A stretch of 64,000 bases of DNA from Mycobacterium neglectum (lineage in GTDB: Bacteria; Actinomycetota; Actinomycetes; Mycobacteriales; Mycobacteriaceae): NCBI RefSeq assembly GCF_002591975.1, contig NZ_NVQE01000007.1, forward strand, positions 62,001 through 126,000. Direction: 5' to 3'. The notes under the pieces were generated by a model. That model was not told the origin of the DNA, made no database searches, and saw only the letters and a program-made list of their open reading frames with translations. The translations under genes were made by a program, and so were the position numbers. Below, piece after piece: positions 47,588 to 56,729 of the stretch. Position 1 is the stretch's first letter; each line of letters starts with the position of its first letter.

Positions 47588-49195
47588 ATGACTCTTCCCG
47601 CGACGGCATCGCGCCCGCCCTCCCGGTATATCGCGACCAATCCGGAGGTCGCCGACGGTTGGCGCCTCGAGCGGCTCACGATGCCGAGCCGGCTGTTCGG
47701 CGCGAACGGGCTGCGGACGGGACCCGATGGCCGCGTCTACGTCGCGCAGGTGACCGGCAGCCAGATCAGCGCCGTGAATCTGGGAAGCGGCGACATCGAG
47801 GCGGTCAGTCCCAAAGGGAGCGAGATCATCGCACCCGATGACGTCGCCTTCGACTCCAGCGGCAACCTGTACGCGACCGAGGTGATGGACGGGCGGGTGA
47901 GCGTGCGTGAGCCCGGCGGCGCGGCACGGGTGCTGCGCGACGGCCTTCCGTGCGCCAACGGGATAACCGTGCACGCCGACCGGCTGTTCATCAACGAATG
48001 CCGTGATGGCGGCCGTCTGATGGAACTCGATCGGGCTACCGGCGCATCGCGAATTCTGCTGGAGGATCTGCCATCGCCGAACGCGATGGAGGTCGGGCCG
48101 GACGGAATGTTGTACTACCCGCTGATGACGGCCAACGAGATCTGGCGCATCGATCCCGACGGCGGTGAACCGCAGCGGGTGACCGGTGATCTGGGCGTGC
48201 CGGATGCGGTCAAGTTCGACGCCGACGGCTTCCTGGTGTCGACCCAGGTGGCCAGCGGGCAGGTACTGCGTATCGACCCGCGCACCGGCAACAAGACGCT
48301 GCTGGCACAGCTCAACCCGGGTCTCGACAACCTGACCTTCCTCGGCGACCGACTGTTCGTCTCCAACTTCACCGGCGAAATCACCGAGATACTGGCCGGC
48401 GGTGAGACGCGCACGGCGCTACCGGGCGGATTGAACTGGCCGCTGGACCTGGTCGTCGCAGACGACGGCCGGCTGTACGTCGCCGACGGCACGTACTTCT
48501 ACGCCGTCGGCGCCGACGGCTCGCTGGACATCGTCGGAATGCTCTTCACCCCGGGGTATCCCGGCTTTCTGCGCGGGCTGGCTCCTGCGGGCGAGGGAGT
48601 CTTCGTGGTGGCGACGTCGGGTGGCCAGATCGCCCGCTACCGGCCGGGCGACGGCGAAACTGACTACCTGGCAGATGGATTCGATCAGCTCTACGGCGTT
48701 GCCATCGGCCCCGGCGACAGCATCGTGTTCGCCGAACTCGGCACGGGCAGCGTGCACGCGCTGCGGTCGGGCAACGTCGAACTGCTCGCCTCCGGACTGC
48801 AGGACCCGATCGGCGTGGCGTTCGGGTCCGACGGAGTGCCGTTGGTGGCGGAGTCGGGCGCGGGCCGCGTTGTGCGGCTGACCGGCTCGACCGAGACCGT
48901 CGTCGACGGATTGCAGCGGCCACAGGGCATCCATGTCCGCGACGGTCGGCTGTACATCGTCGACGCGGGCGCGAAAGAGGTCATCGCCGTCGATCTGACC
49001 AGCGGTGAACGGCACACCATCGCCTCCGGCATGCCGGTCGGCCCGCCGCCAGGGGTGAATCCCAAGCCGCTCAAGGGAATGCCGCCATTCTCCGGTCCGC
49101 AGGGACCGTTCGCCGGCATCACCTCGGGGCCCGACGGCAGTCTGTACGTCTCGGCCGACGGCGACGGCAGCGTTCTGGCATTGCGACGCAAATGA
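47588..49195 (+). CDS. SMP-30/gluconolactonase-like double beta-propeller protein
   Basis: 535 residues of NHL/SMP-30 type repeats (for example LRTGPDGRVYVAQV, VAFDSSGNLYATEV, VVADDGRLYVADG, ITSGPDGSLYVSADG), enough for two six-bladed propellers. SMP-30 proteins are Ca/Zn lactonases; here it may open the lactone made by the Baeyer-Villiger enzyme, but the lactonase residues cannot be confirmed by eye. ATG 47588 follows TAACGT-N8. It is coupled to the GntR gene by ATGA. No signal peptide. Confidence 0.78.
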   Translation: MTLPATASRPPSRYIATNPEVADGWRLERLTMPSRLFGANGLRTGPDGRVYVAQVTGSQISAVNLGSGDIEAVSPKGSEIIAPDDVAFDSSGNLYATEVMDGRVSVREPGGAARVLRDGLPCANGITVHADRLFINECRDGGRLMELDRATGASRILLEDLPSPNAMEVGPDGMLYYPLMTANEIWRIDPDGGEPQRVTGDLGVPDAVKFDADGFLVSTQVASGQVLRIDPRTGNKTLLAQLNPGLDNLTFLGDRLFVSNFTGEITEILAGGETRTALPGGLNWPLDLVVADDGRLYVADGTYFYAVGADGSLDIVGMLFTPGYPGFLRGLAPAGEGVFVVATSGGQIARYRPGDGETDYLADGFDQLYGVAIGPGDSIVFAELGTGSVHALRSGNVELLASGLQDPIGVAFGSDGVPLVAESGAGRVVRLTGSTETVVDGLQRPQGIHVRDGRLYIVDAGAKEVIAVDLTSGERHTIASGMPVGPPPGVNPKPLKGMPPFSGPQGPFAGITSGPDGSLYVSADGDGSVLALRRK

Positions 49196-49938
49196 CCGTC
49201 ACGCCTGCCGACCACCGGTACCTCCAGGTGGCGCGCACCCTTCGCAAGGAGATCGTCGACGGGGTGTATCCCGTGGGTTCACAGTTACCGACCGAGCAGC
49301 AATTGTGCGAACGCTTCGAGGTCAGCCGCTACACGGTGCGCGAGGCACTGCGACGGCTGCGCGACGACAACCTCGTCGCGTCCCGGCCGCGTGCCGGGAC
49401 GCTCGTCGTTCCGCGTCCGGAGGCCACCAGCTATGCCCAGGACGTGATGTCGATCAATGATCTGCTCGCATTCGCCTCGGGCGCGCAGCTCGCCATCGAG
49501 TCCAACGCGATGGTGATGATCGACGAACGCCTCGCCGAGCGGACCGGCCTGAGTGTGGGGACGGAATGGCTCGCGGTCCGAGGCTTCCGGGTGGACGGCA
49601 CCGCGGCACCGGTCTGCGCGACGGAGTACTACATCAACCGGGCATTCGCGGCGGTCGGCCGCCTGCTGCAACGGCATTCAGGGCCCATCTTCCCCCTGAT
49701 CGAGGACCTGTTCGGGGTCAGCGTCGTCGAGGTACGTCAAGAAATCTCCGCGGTACCGGTCACCGCTGAGTTGGCCGACGCGCTGCAGGTCGACGTGGGC
49801 ACCGCTGCGCTGGAGATGCAGCGCACGTACAAGACGTCCGACGGTGAGGTCGCACAGGTGACCGTCAACACGCATCCGTCGTCGCGCTACCGGCATTCGA
49901 TGACGATGCGCCGGGTAAAGGGGCTGTCCGGGCAGTGA
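49192..49938 (+). CDS. GntR family transcriptional regulator (HutC/UTRA type)
   Basis: 248 residues. N-terminal winged helix (YLQVARTLRKEIVDGVYPVGSQLPTEQQLCERFEVSRYTVREALRRL, in stretches) and a C-terminal UTRA ligand-binding domain (about 95-240). Located between the propeller gene and the ligase in the divergent plus-strand operon, it most likely represses both directions from the 47455-47495 palindromes and is released by a pathway intermediate. It overlaps both neighbours (ATGA and GTGA). Confidence 0.9.
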   Translation: MTVTPADHRYLQVARTLRKEIVDGVYPVGSQLPTEQQLCERFEVSRYTVREALRRLRDDNLVASRPRAGTLVVPRPEATSYAQDVMSINDLLAFASGAQLAIESNAMVMIDERLAERTGLSVGTEWLAVRGFRVDGTAAPVCATEYYINRAFAAVGRLLQRHSGPIFPLIEDLFGVSVVEVRQEISAVPVTAELADALQVDVGTAALEMQRTYKTSDGEVAQVTVNTHPSSRYRHSMTMRRVKGLSGQ

Positions 49939-51485
49939 GGGTCGACGAGCAGCGTGCGGCCGACGCCTACCGGCGCGGGCTGTGGGTGAACGAGACGCTC
50001 GCCGACTCGTTGCGGGACGCCGCCAGGGCGACGCCCGAGCGAACGGTGTTGGTGGACGGCGATATTCGGCTCAACTGTCGGGCCTTGCATGAAAAGGCGA
50101 CCGCGCTGGCTCAGAGCCTGATGGAGTTGATGCCCGCGGGCGGCGTGGTGTCCTTCATGTTGCCCAATTGGCACGAAGCCGCCGTCATCTATCTCGGCGC
50201 GACACTGGCAGGCATGGTGGTGAACCCGATCCTTCCCTCGCTGCGGGATCGCGAGCTCGCGTTCATCCTGTCCGACGCGGACAGCCGCGCGGTCTTCGTG
50301 CCGTCGACCTTCGGCAACCACGACTACGCCGCCATGCTGGATCGGGTGACCGCGTCGATGGCGTCACCGCCGGAAGTTGTGGTGGTCCGCGGCGATGCAG
50401 GCACGCACACGTCCTACGCCTCCTTCACCACGAACACCGCAGCGGTGCTGCCCGTGCTGAATCCCGACACGGTGCGGATGATCCTCTACACGTCCGGCAC
50501 GACCGGAAGGCCTAAGGGCGTTCTGCACAGCCATAATTCGATCCACGCACTGATCCGCCAGATCGGCGAGCACTGGCTGGTGACCGACGGCGACAGGTTC
50601 CTCGTCCCGTCGCCGATCGCCCACATCGGCGGATCGATCTATGCGTTCGAATGCCCGCTGCTGCTCGGCACGACCGCGGTGCTGATGGAGCGCTGGGACC
50701 CTGATACCGCGGTGTCGCTGATGCTGGCGGAACGCTGCACTCACATGGCGGGTGCCACACCGTTTCTCGACGGCGTGCTCGCGGCCGCGCATCGAGCAGG
50801 CACCCAGCTGCCGGATCTGAAGGTGTTCATCTGTGGCGGAGCATCGGTTCCGCCGTCGCTGATCCGCAGGGCAACAGACTATTTGGAGAAGGCCGCCGTC
50901 TCCCGGGTATACGGATCGACCGAAGTGCCTGTGACCACCGTGGGTTCTCTCGGCGACGTCGACCATGCCGCCGACACCGACGGCCTGGCGGGCATCGCCG
51001 ACATCAAACTGACCGATGGCGAGATCTGCGCGCGCGGCCCGCAGATGCTCGTCGGCTATCTGCACACCGACGACGAAACGGCGTCGTTCGACACCGAGGG
51101 CTACTTCCGCACCGGCGATCTCGCGCGCTGGGTCGACGGCGAATACCTGGTGGTGACCGGTCGCGCGAAGGACATCATCATCCGAAACGGCGAGAACATC
51201 TCGCCCAAGGAGGTCGAAGACCTGCTGATCGCGCATCCGGCGATCGCCGAGGTCGCGGTCGTCGGCGTGCCCGACGACCGCACGGGCGAACGGGCATGCG
51301 CGGTGGTCGTGACCGTCGATCAGCACGCCCCCACACTGGACGACCTTGCCGCTCTCCTGATCGGTGAAGGACTGGCCAAGTTCAAAATCCCTGAGCAGAT
51401 CGTCATTTGGGACGCACTGCCGAGGAACGACGCGGGCAAGGTCTTGAAGCATCAGATCCGTACGACGCTTATGAAGGTGGACTGA
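49935..51485 (+). CDS. AMP-forming acyl-CoA ligase (cyclohexanecarboxylate/fatty acid type)
   Basis: 516-residue ANL-superfamily ligase activating a carboxylate to its CoA ester through an acyl-AMP. P-loop-like A3 motif LYTSGTTGRPKGVLHSH, A5 VYGSTEVPVTTVG, A7 YFRTGDLARW, A8 GRAKDIIIRNGENISPKEVE, and the A10 Lys in RNDAGKVLKHQIR. GTG start overlaps the GntR stop by four bases. Probably activates the pathway substrate or the opened lactone. Confidence 0.9.
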   Translation: MRVDEQRAADAYRRGLWVNETLADSLRDAARATPERTVLVDGDIRLNCRALHEKATALAQSLMELMPAGGVVSFMLPNWHEAAVIYLGATLAGMVVNPILPSLRDRELAFILSDADSRAVFVPSTFGNHDYAAMLDRVTASMASPPEVVVVRGDAGTHTSYASFTTNTAAVLPVLNPDTVRMILYTSGTTGRPKGVLHSHNSIHALIRQIGEHWLVTDGDRFLVPSPIAHIGGSIYAFECPLLLGTTAVLMERWDPDTAVSLMLAERCTHMAGATPFLDGVLAAAHRAGTQLPDLKVFICGGASVPPSLIRRATDYLEKAAVSRVYGSTEVPVTTVGSLGDVDHAADTDGLAGIADIKLTDGEICARGPQMLVGYLHTDDETASFDTEGYFRTGDLARWVDGEYLVVTGRAKDIIIRNGENISPKEVEDLLIAHPAIAEVAVVGVPDDRTGERACAVVVTVDQHAPTLDDLAALLIGEGLAKFKIPEQIVIWDALPRNDAGKVLKHQIRTTLMKVD

Positions 51486-51486
51486 T

Positions 51487-52260
51487 ATGCAGGTTGCAAT
51501 CGTGACGGGTGCGAGCAGCGGCATCGGATTCGGATGCGCGACCAAACTCGCCGAACAGGGGATGGCCGTCCTGGGAACGGGCCGCGACGCGGAACGACTC
51601 GGCGACCTGGAGCGGGCGGTCGGTGATCCCGAGCGCATTGCCACGATCGCCGTCGACCTGACCACCGACGACGGGCCGCGACAAATCGTCGACGCCGCCA
51701 TCGCGCGATGGGGCCGCATCGACTTCCTGATCAACAACGCCGGCGTGGGCAAGCCCAAGCCGCTGCACGAGACCGACGACGAATCATTGGACTATTTCCT
51801 CGGTTTGATGCTGCGCGCGCCGTTCCGACTTGCCCGTGAAGCCGTCGTGCACATGCAGCCCGGCTCGGCGATCATCAACATCACGTCGACGTTCGCCGTC
51901 GTCGGCGGACTGCGTGGCGGTGCATATTCGGCGGCCAAGGGCGGGCTGACCTCACTGACGAGGCACATCGCCTGCCAGTACGGACCGCAGGGCATTCGCT
52001 GCAACGCCGTCGCTCCCGGTGTCACCCTCACTCCGATGGTGGCGAGCCGCCTAGAAGACTCGCGGTTCCGCAAAATCAACACCGAGATGACTCCGTACCC
52101 GCGGCTGGGCGAAGTCAACGACATCGCGAGCACCGTCGCGTTCCTCTGCTCGGAGGGTGCAAGTTTCATCAACGGTCAGGAGATCGTCGTCGATGGCGGC
52201 TGGACGTCGACCAAGTACCTGTCTGACTTCGCATTGAACTCAGAATGGGTTGAAAGTTGA
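51487..52260 (+). CDS. Short-chain dehydrogenase/reductase
   Basis: 257-residue classical SDR: TGASSGIG at about 7-14, NNAGVG, active site Ser...Tyr-x3-Lys (GAYSAAKGG), and a C-terminal INGQEIVVDGGWTS. Between two acyl-CoA ligases; the stop shares bases with the TTG start of the second ligase. Role probably a hydroxyacyl or ring-alcohol oxidation. Confidence 0.88.
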   Translation: MQVAIVTGASSGIGFGCATKLAEQGMAVLGTGRDAERLGDLERAVGDPERIATIAVDLTTDDGPRQIVDAAIARWGRIDFLINNAGVGKPKPLHETDDESLDYFLGLMLRAPFRLAREAVVHMQPGSAIINITSTFAVVGGLRGGAYSAAKGGLTSLTRHIACQYGPQGIRCNAVAPGVTLTPMVASRLEDSRFRKINTEMTPYPRLGEVNDIASTVAFLCSEGASFINGQEIVVDGGWTSTKYLSDFALNSEWVES

Positions 52261-53720
52261 ACCTGTTCGGGCTGCTGGACCAGGCCGCCGACCGTTTCGG
52301 CGACCGCGGGGCGGTGTTCTGCGGCGACCGCCAGCTGCACACCTGGTCCGAATTGCGTGAGCGGGCGTTGCGGATCGCATCCACCCTGGGGGCGCCTGGC
52401 ACCCGCATCGCCGTTACCAGTGAAAACCGGCCCGAGATTGTCGAGTTGATGTTCGCGACGTGGGCGGCCGAATGCGTGGTGGTGCCGATCAACTACAAGC
52501 TGCACCCCCGCGAGATGGTCCAGATCCTCGACGACGCCGGCGTCTCGCGGGTATTCGCGTCGACCAAGATCGGTGGGGCACTGTCGTCGGTTACCCAGGT
52601 TCCCGTCGAAACCGTTGATTCGGAGGCTTATTCGGCTCGCGCGACGAGTTGCCCGGTGGACCCGCCGCGCGTCACCGATCCGGCAGCCCTTGCGTGGCTG
52701 TTCTACACCAGCGGCACCACCGGTCGCTCGAAGGGTGCGATGCTCACACACCGCAACCTGATGGCGATGACGGTGTCCCATCTCGCGGATTTCGACTCGC
52801 CGGACCACAACTGCAGCCTGGTGCACGGGGCGCCGATGTCACACGGCTCCGGACTCTACATCCCGCCGTACGTGTTACGCGGTGCGCGGCAGGTGATTCC
52901 GGAGTCCGCCGCGTTCGAACCGGACGAGTTCCTCGACCTCTGCGGGTACCACCCCGGCTGCAGCGCGTTCCTCGCCCCCACCATGGTGGCGCGACTGGTA
53001 CAGACCGGACGCGCACGGCCACAGAACCTGCGAACGGTCGTCTACGGCGGTGGCCCGATGTACATCGACAGCCTGAAGAGGGCGATGGCGGCATTCGGCG
53101 CGATCTTCGTGCAGCTCTACGGCCAGGGTGAGGCGCCGATGACCATCACCGGCCTGCGACGGGCCGATCATGTCGACGCCGACGATGCGATCCTGGGGTC
53201 GGTTGGCTACGCGCGCTCAGGAGTGGACGTCGCTGTGCTGCGCGAGGACGGCACCTCGGCATCCGCAGGTGAGATCGGCGAGATCGTCTGTCGCGGAGAC
53301 GTTGTCATGACCGGCTACTGGAACAATCTCGATGCCACGGCGAAGGCGCTTCAGGACGGCTGGCTGCGCACCGGCGATATCGGGTCCTTCGACGAGCGCG
53401 GCTTTCTCACGCTGCGGGATCGCTCGAAGGACGTCGTCATCAGCGGTGGCAGCAACATCTATCCCCGTGAGGTCGAGGAGATCCTGCTCGAGCATCCGGG
53501 AGTCGACGAAGCGGGAGTCGTGGGCGCACCCGACGAAGAGTGGGGCGAGGTCGTCGTCGCCTTCATCGTCGGATCGGCATCGCCCGCCGAACTGGACGCA
53601 CACCTGCTCGATCGCATCGCCCGCTTCAAACGACCCAAGCGCTACGAGTACATCGACGAGCTACCGAAGAACAGCTACGGCAAGGTGCTCAAGCGCGACC
53701 TGCGCGAGCGCCTGACCTAG
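52257..53720 (+). CDS. AMP-forming acyl-CoA ligase
   Basis: 487-residue ANL ligase: A3 LFYTSGTTGRSKGAMLTHRN, A5 LYGQGEAPMTITG, A7 GWLRTGDIG, A8 RDRSKDVVISGGSNIYPREVEE (in part), A10 KNSYGKVLKRDLRERL. The rare TTG start overlaps the SDR stop (TTGA), implying coupling. Last gene of the plus-strand operon; a strong hairpin follows. Substrate unknown; a second activation step in the same pathway is likely. Confidence 0.9.
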   Translation: MNLFGLLDQAADRFGDRGAVFCGDRQLHTWSELRERALRIASTLGAPGTRIAVTSENRPEIVELMFATWAAECVVVPINYKLHPREMVQILDDAGVSRVFASTKIGGALSSVTQVPVETVDSEAYSARATSCPVDPPRVTDPAALAWLFYTSGTTGRSKGAMLTHRNLMAMTVSHLADFDSPDHNCSLVHGAPMSHGSGLYIPPYVLRGARQVIPESAAFEPDEFLDLCGYHPGCSAFLAPTMVARLVQTGRARPQNLRTVVYGGGPMYIDSLKRAMAAFGAIFVQLYGQGEAPMTITGLRRADHVDADDAILGSVGYARSGVDVAVLREDGTSASAGEIGEIVCRGDVVMTGYWNNLDATAKALQDGWLRTGDIGSFDERGFLTLRDRSKDVVISGGSNIYPREVEEILLEHPGVDEAGVVGAPDEEWGEVVVAFIVGSASPAELDAHLLDRIARFKRPKRYEYIDELPKNSYGKVLKRDLRERLT

Positions 53721-53730
53721 CGCCGCCGGC

Positions 53731-53790
53731 CGCGACTGTGCGGTTTCATTCGCGACACGCCGCGGCGGCGTCGAAATCCGCACACTCGCG
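53731..53790. terminator. Long hairpin after the ligase operon
   Basis: CGCGA-C-TGTGCGG-TTT (53731-53746) pairs with AAA-T-CCGCACA-C-TCGCG (53774-53790) with one bulged base. The loop holds another near-palindrome (CGACACGCC / GGCGGCGTCG). It follows the ligase stop by ten bases. No T-tract; same general layout as 24763-24820. Confidence 0.65.
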
Positions 53791-53817
53791 CGCGATGGGC
53801 TCAGCGCGCGGCTTCCG

Positions 53818-53829
53818 TAGCATGGCGAT
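53818..53829 (+). promoter_or_regulatory. Leaderless -10 promoter of the NAD(P)-binding protein gene
   Basis: TAGCAT (53818-53823), six bases, then ATG at 53830. Confidence 0.5.
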
Positions 53830-54489
53830 ATGCGCGTCGTCATCGCCGGTGGGCACGGCAAGATCGCCCTGATCCTCGAACGTCTGCTCTCCGAGCGCGG
53901 GGACAGGGCAGTCGGCCTGATCAGGAACCCCGACCATGTCGCCGACCTCGAGACGGCAGGCGCCCAGCCGGTGATCGTGGATCTCGAAGCGGCCACGGTC
54001 GCCGATATCGCCGCACACCTGCAGGACGCTGACGCGGTCGTGTTCGCGGCGGGCGCCGGCCCCGGCAGCGGAGCGGCGCGCAAGCAGACGGTCGACTGTG
54101 ACGCCGCCATACTGCTCGCCGAGGCGGCCGAGGCCGCAGGGGTGAGGCGCTATGTCATGGTTTCGGCGATCGGAGCCGACGTCGAGGCACCCGACGACAT
54201 CGGCGATCCGGTCTTCGTGGCCTACCTGCGCGCGAAAGGTGCTGCGGACGACGCGATCCGGACGCGGAAGGAACTGGACGCGACTGTCGTGCGCCCCGGG
54301 CATCTCACGAACGACCCCGGTACCGGCCGGGTGGAGATATCCGACCAGACCGGCCTTGGTGACATCCCCCGCGAAGACGTCGCCGCGGTGTTGCTCGCTG
54401 TCCTCGATACCCCAGCCACCGCGGGCCGGACGTTCGAGGTGATCTCCGGTGACACCCCGATCGCCGATGCGCTTACCCGAGCGCTGTGA
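53830..54489 (+). CDS. NAD(P)H-binding atypical SDR protein
   Basis: 219 residues: RVVIAGGHGKIALILERLL (glycine motif GGHGKIA), GLIRNPDHVADLETAGAQPVIVDL, DADAVVFAAGAGPGS, VRRYVMVSAIGAD. This is the NmrA/atypical-SDR fold without the Tyr-x3-Lys pair. Such proteins serve as NAD(P)H sensors or flavin/quinone reductases. Separate from the ligase operon, leaderless, and converging with the molybdopterin enzyme (17-base overlap of the ends). Confidence 0.82.
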   Translation: MRVVIAGGHGKIALILERLLSERGDRAVGLIRNPDHVADLETAGAQPVIVDLEAATVADIAAHLQDADAVVFAAGAGPGSGAARKQTVDCDAAILLAEAAEAAGVRRYVMVSAIGADVEAPDDIGDPVFVAYLRAKGAADDAIRTRKELDATVVRPGHLTNDPGTGRVEISDQTGLGDIPREDVAAVLLAVLDTPATAGRTFEVISGDTPIADALTRAL

Positions 54490-56677
54490 CATCCACGGGA
54501 ATGTTGCCCTGACGCGGTAAGCCGGTGATGCGGTCGTAGTCGACGTCGGTGGGGACGAGTCGGCCGACGTTGGTCCCTCGGTCGCGGAACTCGGCGTCTT
54601 CTTCGGGCAATCCGCCGAAGGCGTGATGCATCGCGATCACGTCGAGACGCAGAGTCTCGTCGGCTTCGAGCACCGCGGGAACGCTGTCGTGTGGCGAGCC
54701 GATTCGCACCGAAGCCCCGGACTGCAGGCCGAGCGCTTCGATCGCATCGGGATGCATGTACGCGGGGTTGTACGGTTTGCCCCGGTGCAGCGCGGCAAGG
54801 CTGGTACCCGAGGAGTTCATGAAGTTCTGACTGCGTCGCGGGATCAGCCGGAAGGGGAACGCGGAATCGTTTCGCGCAGTGACGAAGTCCTCGGCCAGCA
54901 CCTCTGCGAGCTCGCCAAGCAGGTAGCTGTTGCCGATGTCGAGTCGCGCGGTGCAGTCGGGGTCCCGCGGCTGCACCACTGCATCGACGTCGAAGATCTT
55001 GCCGTGCGGATGGCTGCGTACTTCGTCGAAGGGTATGCGCGAGCCCGAACACATCTGTGCGAAAAGTTCTTCGGTAGTGAGGTCGGTATCGCGATTCATG
55101 TTGAGCACCACCGGCGGTGATTCCATGAACCTGCCCCCACCGCCGCCGAAGAAGTTCACGAACCACACGTCCAGGTTCATCCGCTTCGTCAGCCCGAGGA
55201 AGAACTGCCACTCCTCAGTGAGATCGGAACCGGCCGGCGGGTCGATGAGTCGCGGCACGTACTGCCCGTATGCGGCGGGAATACCGGTGCCGCTCGTGTA
55301 GTACTTGATGAGCTCGCTGCCCATCGTCATCGCGGGCGTCTCCATCTGCATCATCGGGGCGATGACATAATCCGCGAGTCGCGATGTCAGCGACATCTCC
55401 GTATCGAGGGTGACCAGCAGGTCGAGGCTCTCCAACGCGCGCAGCGTCTTGCGCTGATCGGGCCAGGCCGCCATCGGATTGCCACCGATGCAGAGCAGCG
55501 CCTTCACCTGACCATCGCCCTCGAGCAGGATCTCATCGGCGAGCGCCGCGGTGGGCATACCCGCCACGGTGTCGGTGAGATCGCGCATCCTCAGCTTCTC
55601 GCCGTAGCCCCATCCCTCGTACGGCGGATGCGGTTGCGCCTTGGCCGTGAACGCGGGCATCAATGTGTTGGGCCGCAACACTTTTTCGCCGGCACGCTGC
55701 CAGCGGCCGCATATCGTCGTCAGGGCCAGACACAGATATTCGAGCAGGCTGCCGTGCATCGCGAAGTTCGCACCGGTTCCCGCGTTCACCATTCCGCGCC
55801 GCTCACCGTAGGTTGCGAACAGTCGCGCGGCGTCAATGAACTGGTCCTCGGGAACGTCGGCGCGCTCGGCGACGTAAGCCGGGGTGAATCCGGCCACTGC
55901 TGCCGCCAAATCATCGAAGCCGGCCACGTTGTCCTCGATGAACGCGTGGTCGCACAGACCTTCACGGATGACGAAGTTGATCATCCCGGCGAGAATCGTC
56001 ACATCTTCGCCGGGGCGGGGCTGCAGGTGAATCGCTGCGCGCGCCGCCGTCTGGGACCGGCGCGGGTCGATCACGATGAGTTTCATCCCGCGGCTGATCG
56101 CCGTCCGCAGGTTCTGCGCGGGGTTCTGCCCTGGTATGCCGATGGCCTTGGAGACCAGCGGGTTCGTTCCCACCAGCAGCCAGCTGTCGGCCTCGTGGAA
56201 GTCGACGTCCCCGCCGAGCCAATGCCCGTGCGCAGCGAGCGCGATCTGCTTGCCGGGTTGATCGATCGTGTTGGCGGTGAAGAACATCGGCGACTCGATG
56301 GCTCTGAGAAACGCGTTGCCCATCAACGCCGACGCCGGATACGGCAGACCGTTGGTGCCCAGGTACATCGCGATCGAACGGGGGCCGTGGGTGGCGATCA
56401 AGTCCTGCAGTTTGGCCGCGATCTCGTCCATCGCGCGCTCGGACTCGATCGGCGCGTAGGTACCGTCGGCCTGCCGTTTCTGGCTGTGCAGGAGCCGCAA
56501 TGGGTTGTTGTGGATTTCGGGCAGCGTCCGGCCCTTTACGCAGGTGTAGCCCTTGAACATGGGGTTGTCGGGGTCACCCGTCACCTTCGTGAGCCGGCCG
56601 TCGGTAACCGTCGCCAGCACCCCGCAGTGCGCCGAGCAGATCCGGCAGATTCCCGGCTGGGTCGTGGGATGGGCCAT
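54473..56677 (-). CDS. Molybdopterin (bis-MGD) oxidoreductase, DMSO reductase family
   Basis: 734 residues. N-terminal [4Fe-4S] ligands Cys11, Cys14, Cys18 and Cys46 (GICRICSAHCGV, GYTCVKG), then domains typical of formate dehydrogenase/thiosulfate reductase-like enzymes: MYLGTNGLPYP, LLVGTNPLVSK, LIVIDPRRSQTAARA, CIGGNPMAAWPDQ, and the C-terminal MGD domain (LIPRRSQNFMNSSG, MHPDAIEALGL). No Tat signal, so cytoplasmic. Monocistronic with its own palindromic promoter; partner electron carriers are not adjacent. Substrate unknown. Confidence 0.9.
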   Translation of the reverse strand: MAHPTTQPGICRICSAHCGVLATVTDGRLTKVTGDPDNPMFKGYTCVKGRTLPEIHNNPLRLLHSQKRQADGTYAPIESERAMDEIAAKLQDLIATHGPRSIAMYLGTNGLPYPASALMGNAFLRAIESPMFFTANTIDQPGKQIALAAHGHWLGGDVDFHEADSWLLVGTNPLVSKAIGIPGQNPAQNLRTAISRGMKLIVIDPRRSQTAARAAIHLQPRPGEDVTILAGMINFVIREGLCDHAFIEDNVAGFDDLAAAVAGFTPAYVAERADVPEDQFIDAARLFATYGERRGMVNAGTGANFAMHGSLLEYLCLALTTICGRWQRAGEKVLRPNTLMPAFTAKAQPHPPYEGWGYGEKLRMRDLTDTVAGMPTAALADEILLEGDGQVKALLCIGGNPMAAWPDQRKTLRALESLDLLVTLDTEMSLTSRLADYVIAPMMQMETPAMTMGSELIKYYTSGTGIPAAYGQYVPRLIDPPAGSDLTEEWQFFLGLTKRMNLDVWFVNFFGGGGGRFMESPPVVLNMNRDTDLTTEELFAQMCSGSRIPFDEVRSHPHGKIFDVDAVVQPRDPDCTARLDIGNSYLLGELAEVLAEDFVTARNDSAFPFRLIPRRSQNFMNSSGTSLAALHRGKPYNPAYMHPDAIEALGLQSGASVRIGSPHDSVPAVLEADETLRLDVIAMHHAFGGLPEEDAEFRDRGTNVGRLVPTDVDYDRITGLPRQGNIPVDVTALG

Positions 56678-56684
56678 CGATCGA

Positions 56685-56704
56685 TGCTAAGCGAACGCTC
56701 AGCA
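56685..56704. promoter_or_regulatory. 20-bp palindromic operator overlapping the oxidoreductase -10
   Basis: TGCT-a-AGCG-aa-CGCT-c-AGCA is symmetrical except for two positions. On the minus strand it contains TAGCAT (complement of 56684-56689), six bases before the molybdopterin-enzyme ATG. A bound regulator would cover the -10 of a leaderless promoter. Confidence 0.6.
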
Positions 56705-56729
56705 CTCCCGCGCCGGAATGCCGATTACG

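Noticed and set aside
49935-53720. Non-ribosomal peptide or siderophore cluster
   Set aside because: The two AMP-binding enzymes are stand-alone ligases with no carrier, condensation or thioesterase domains nearby.
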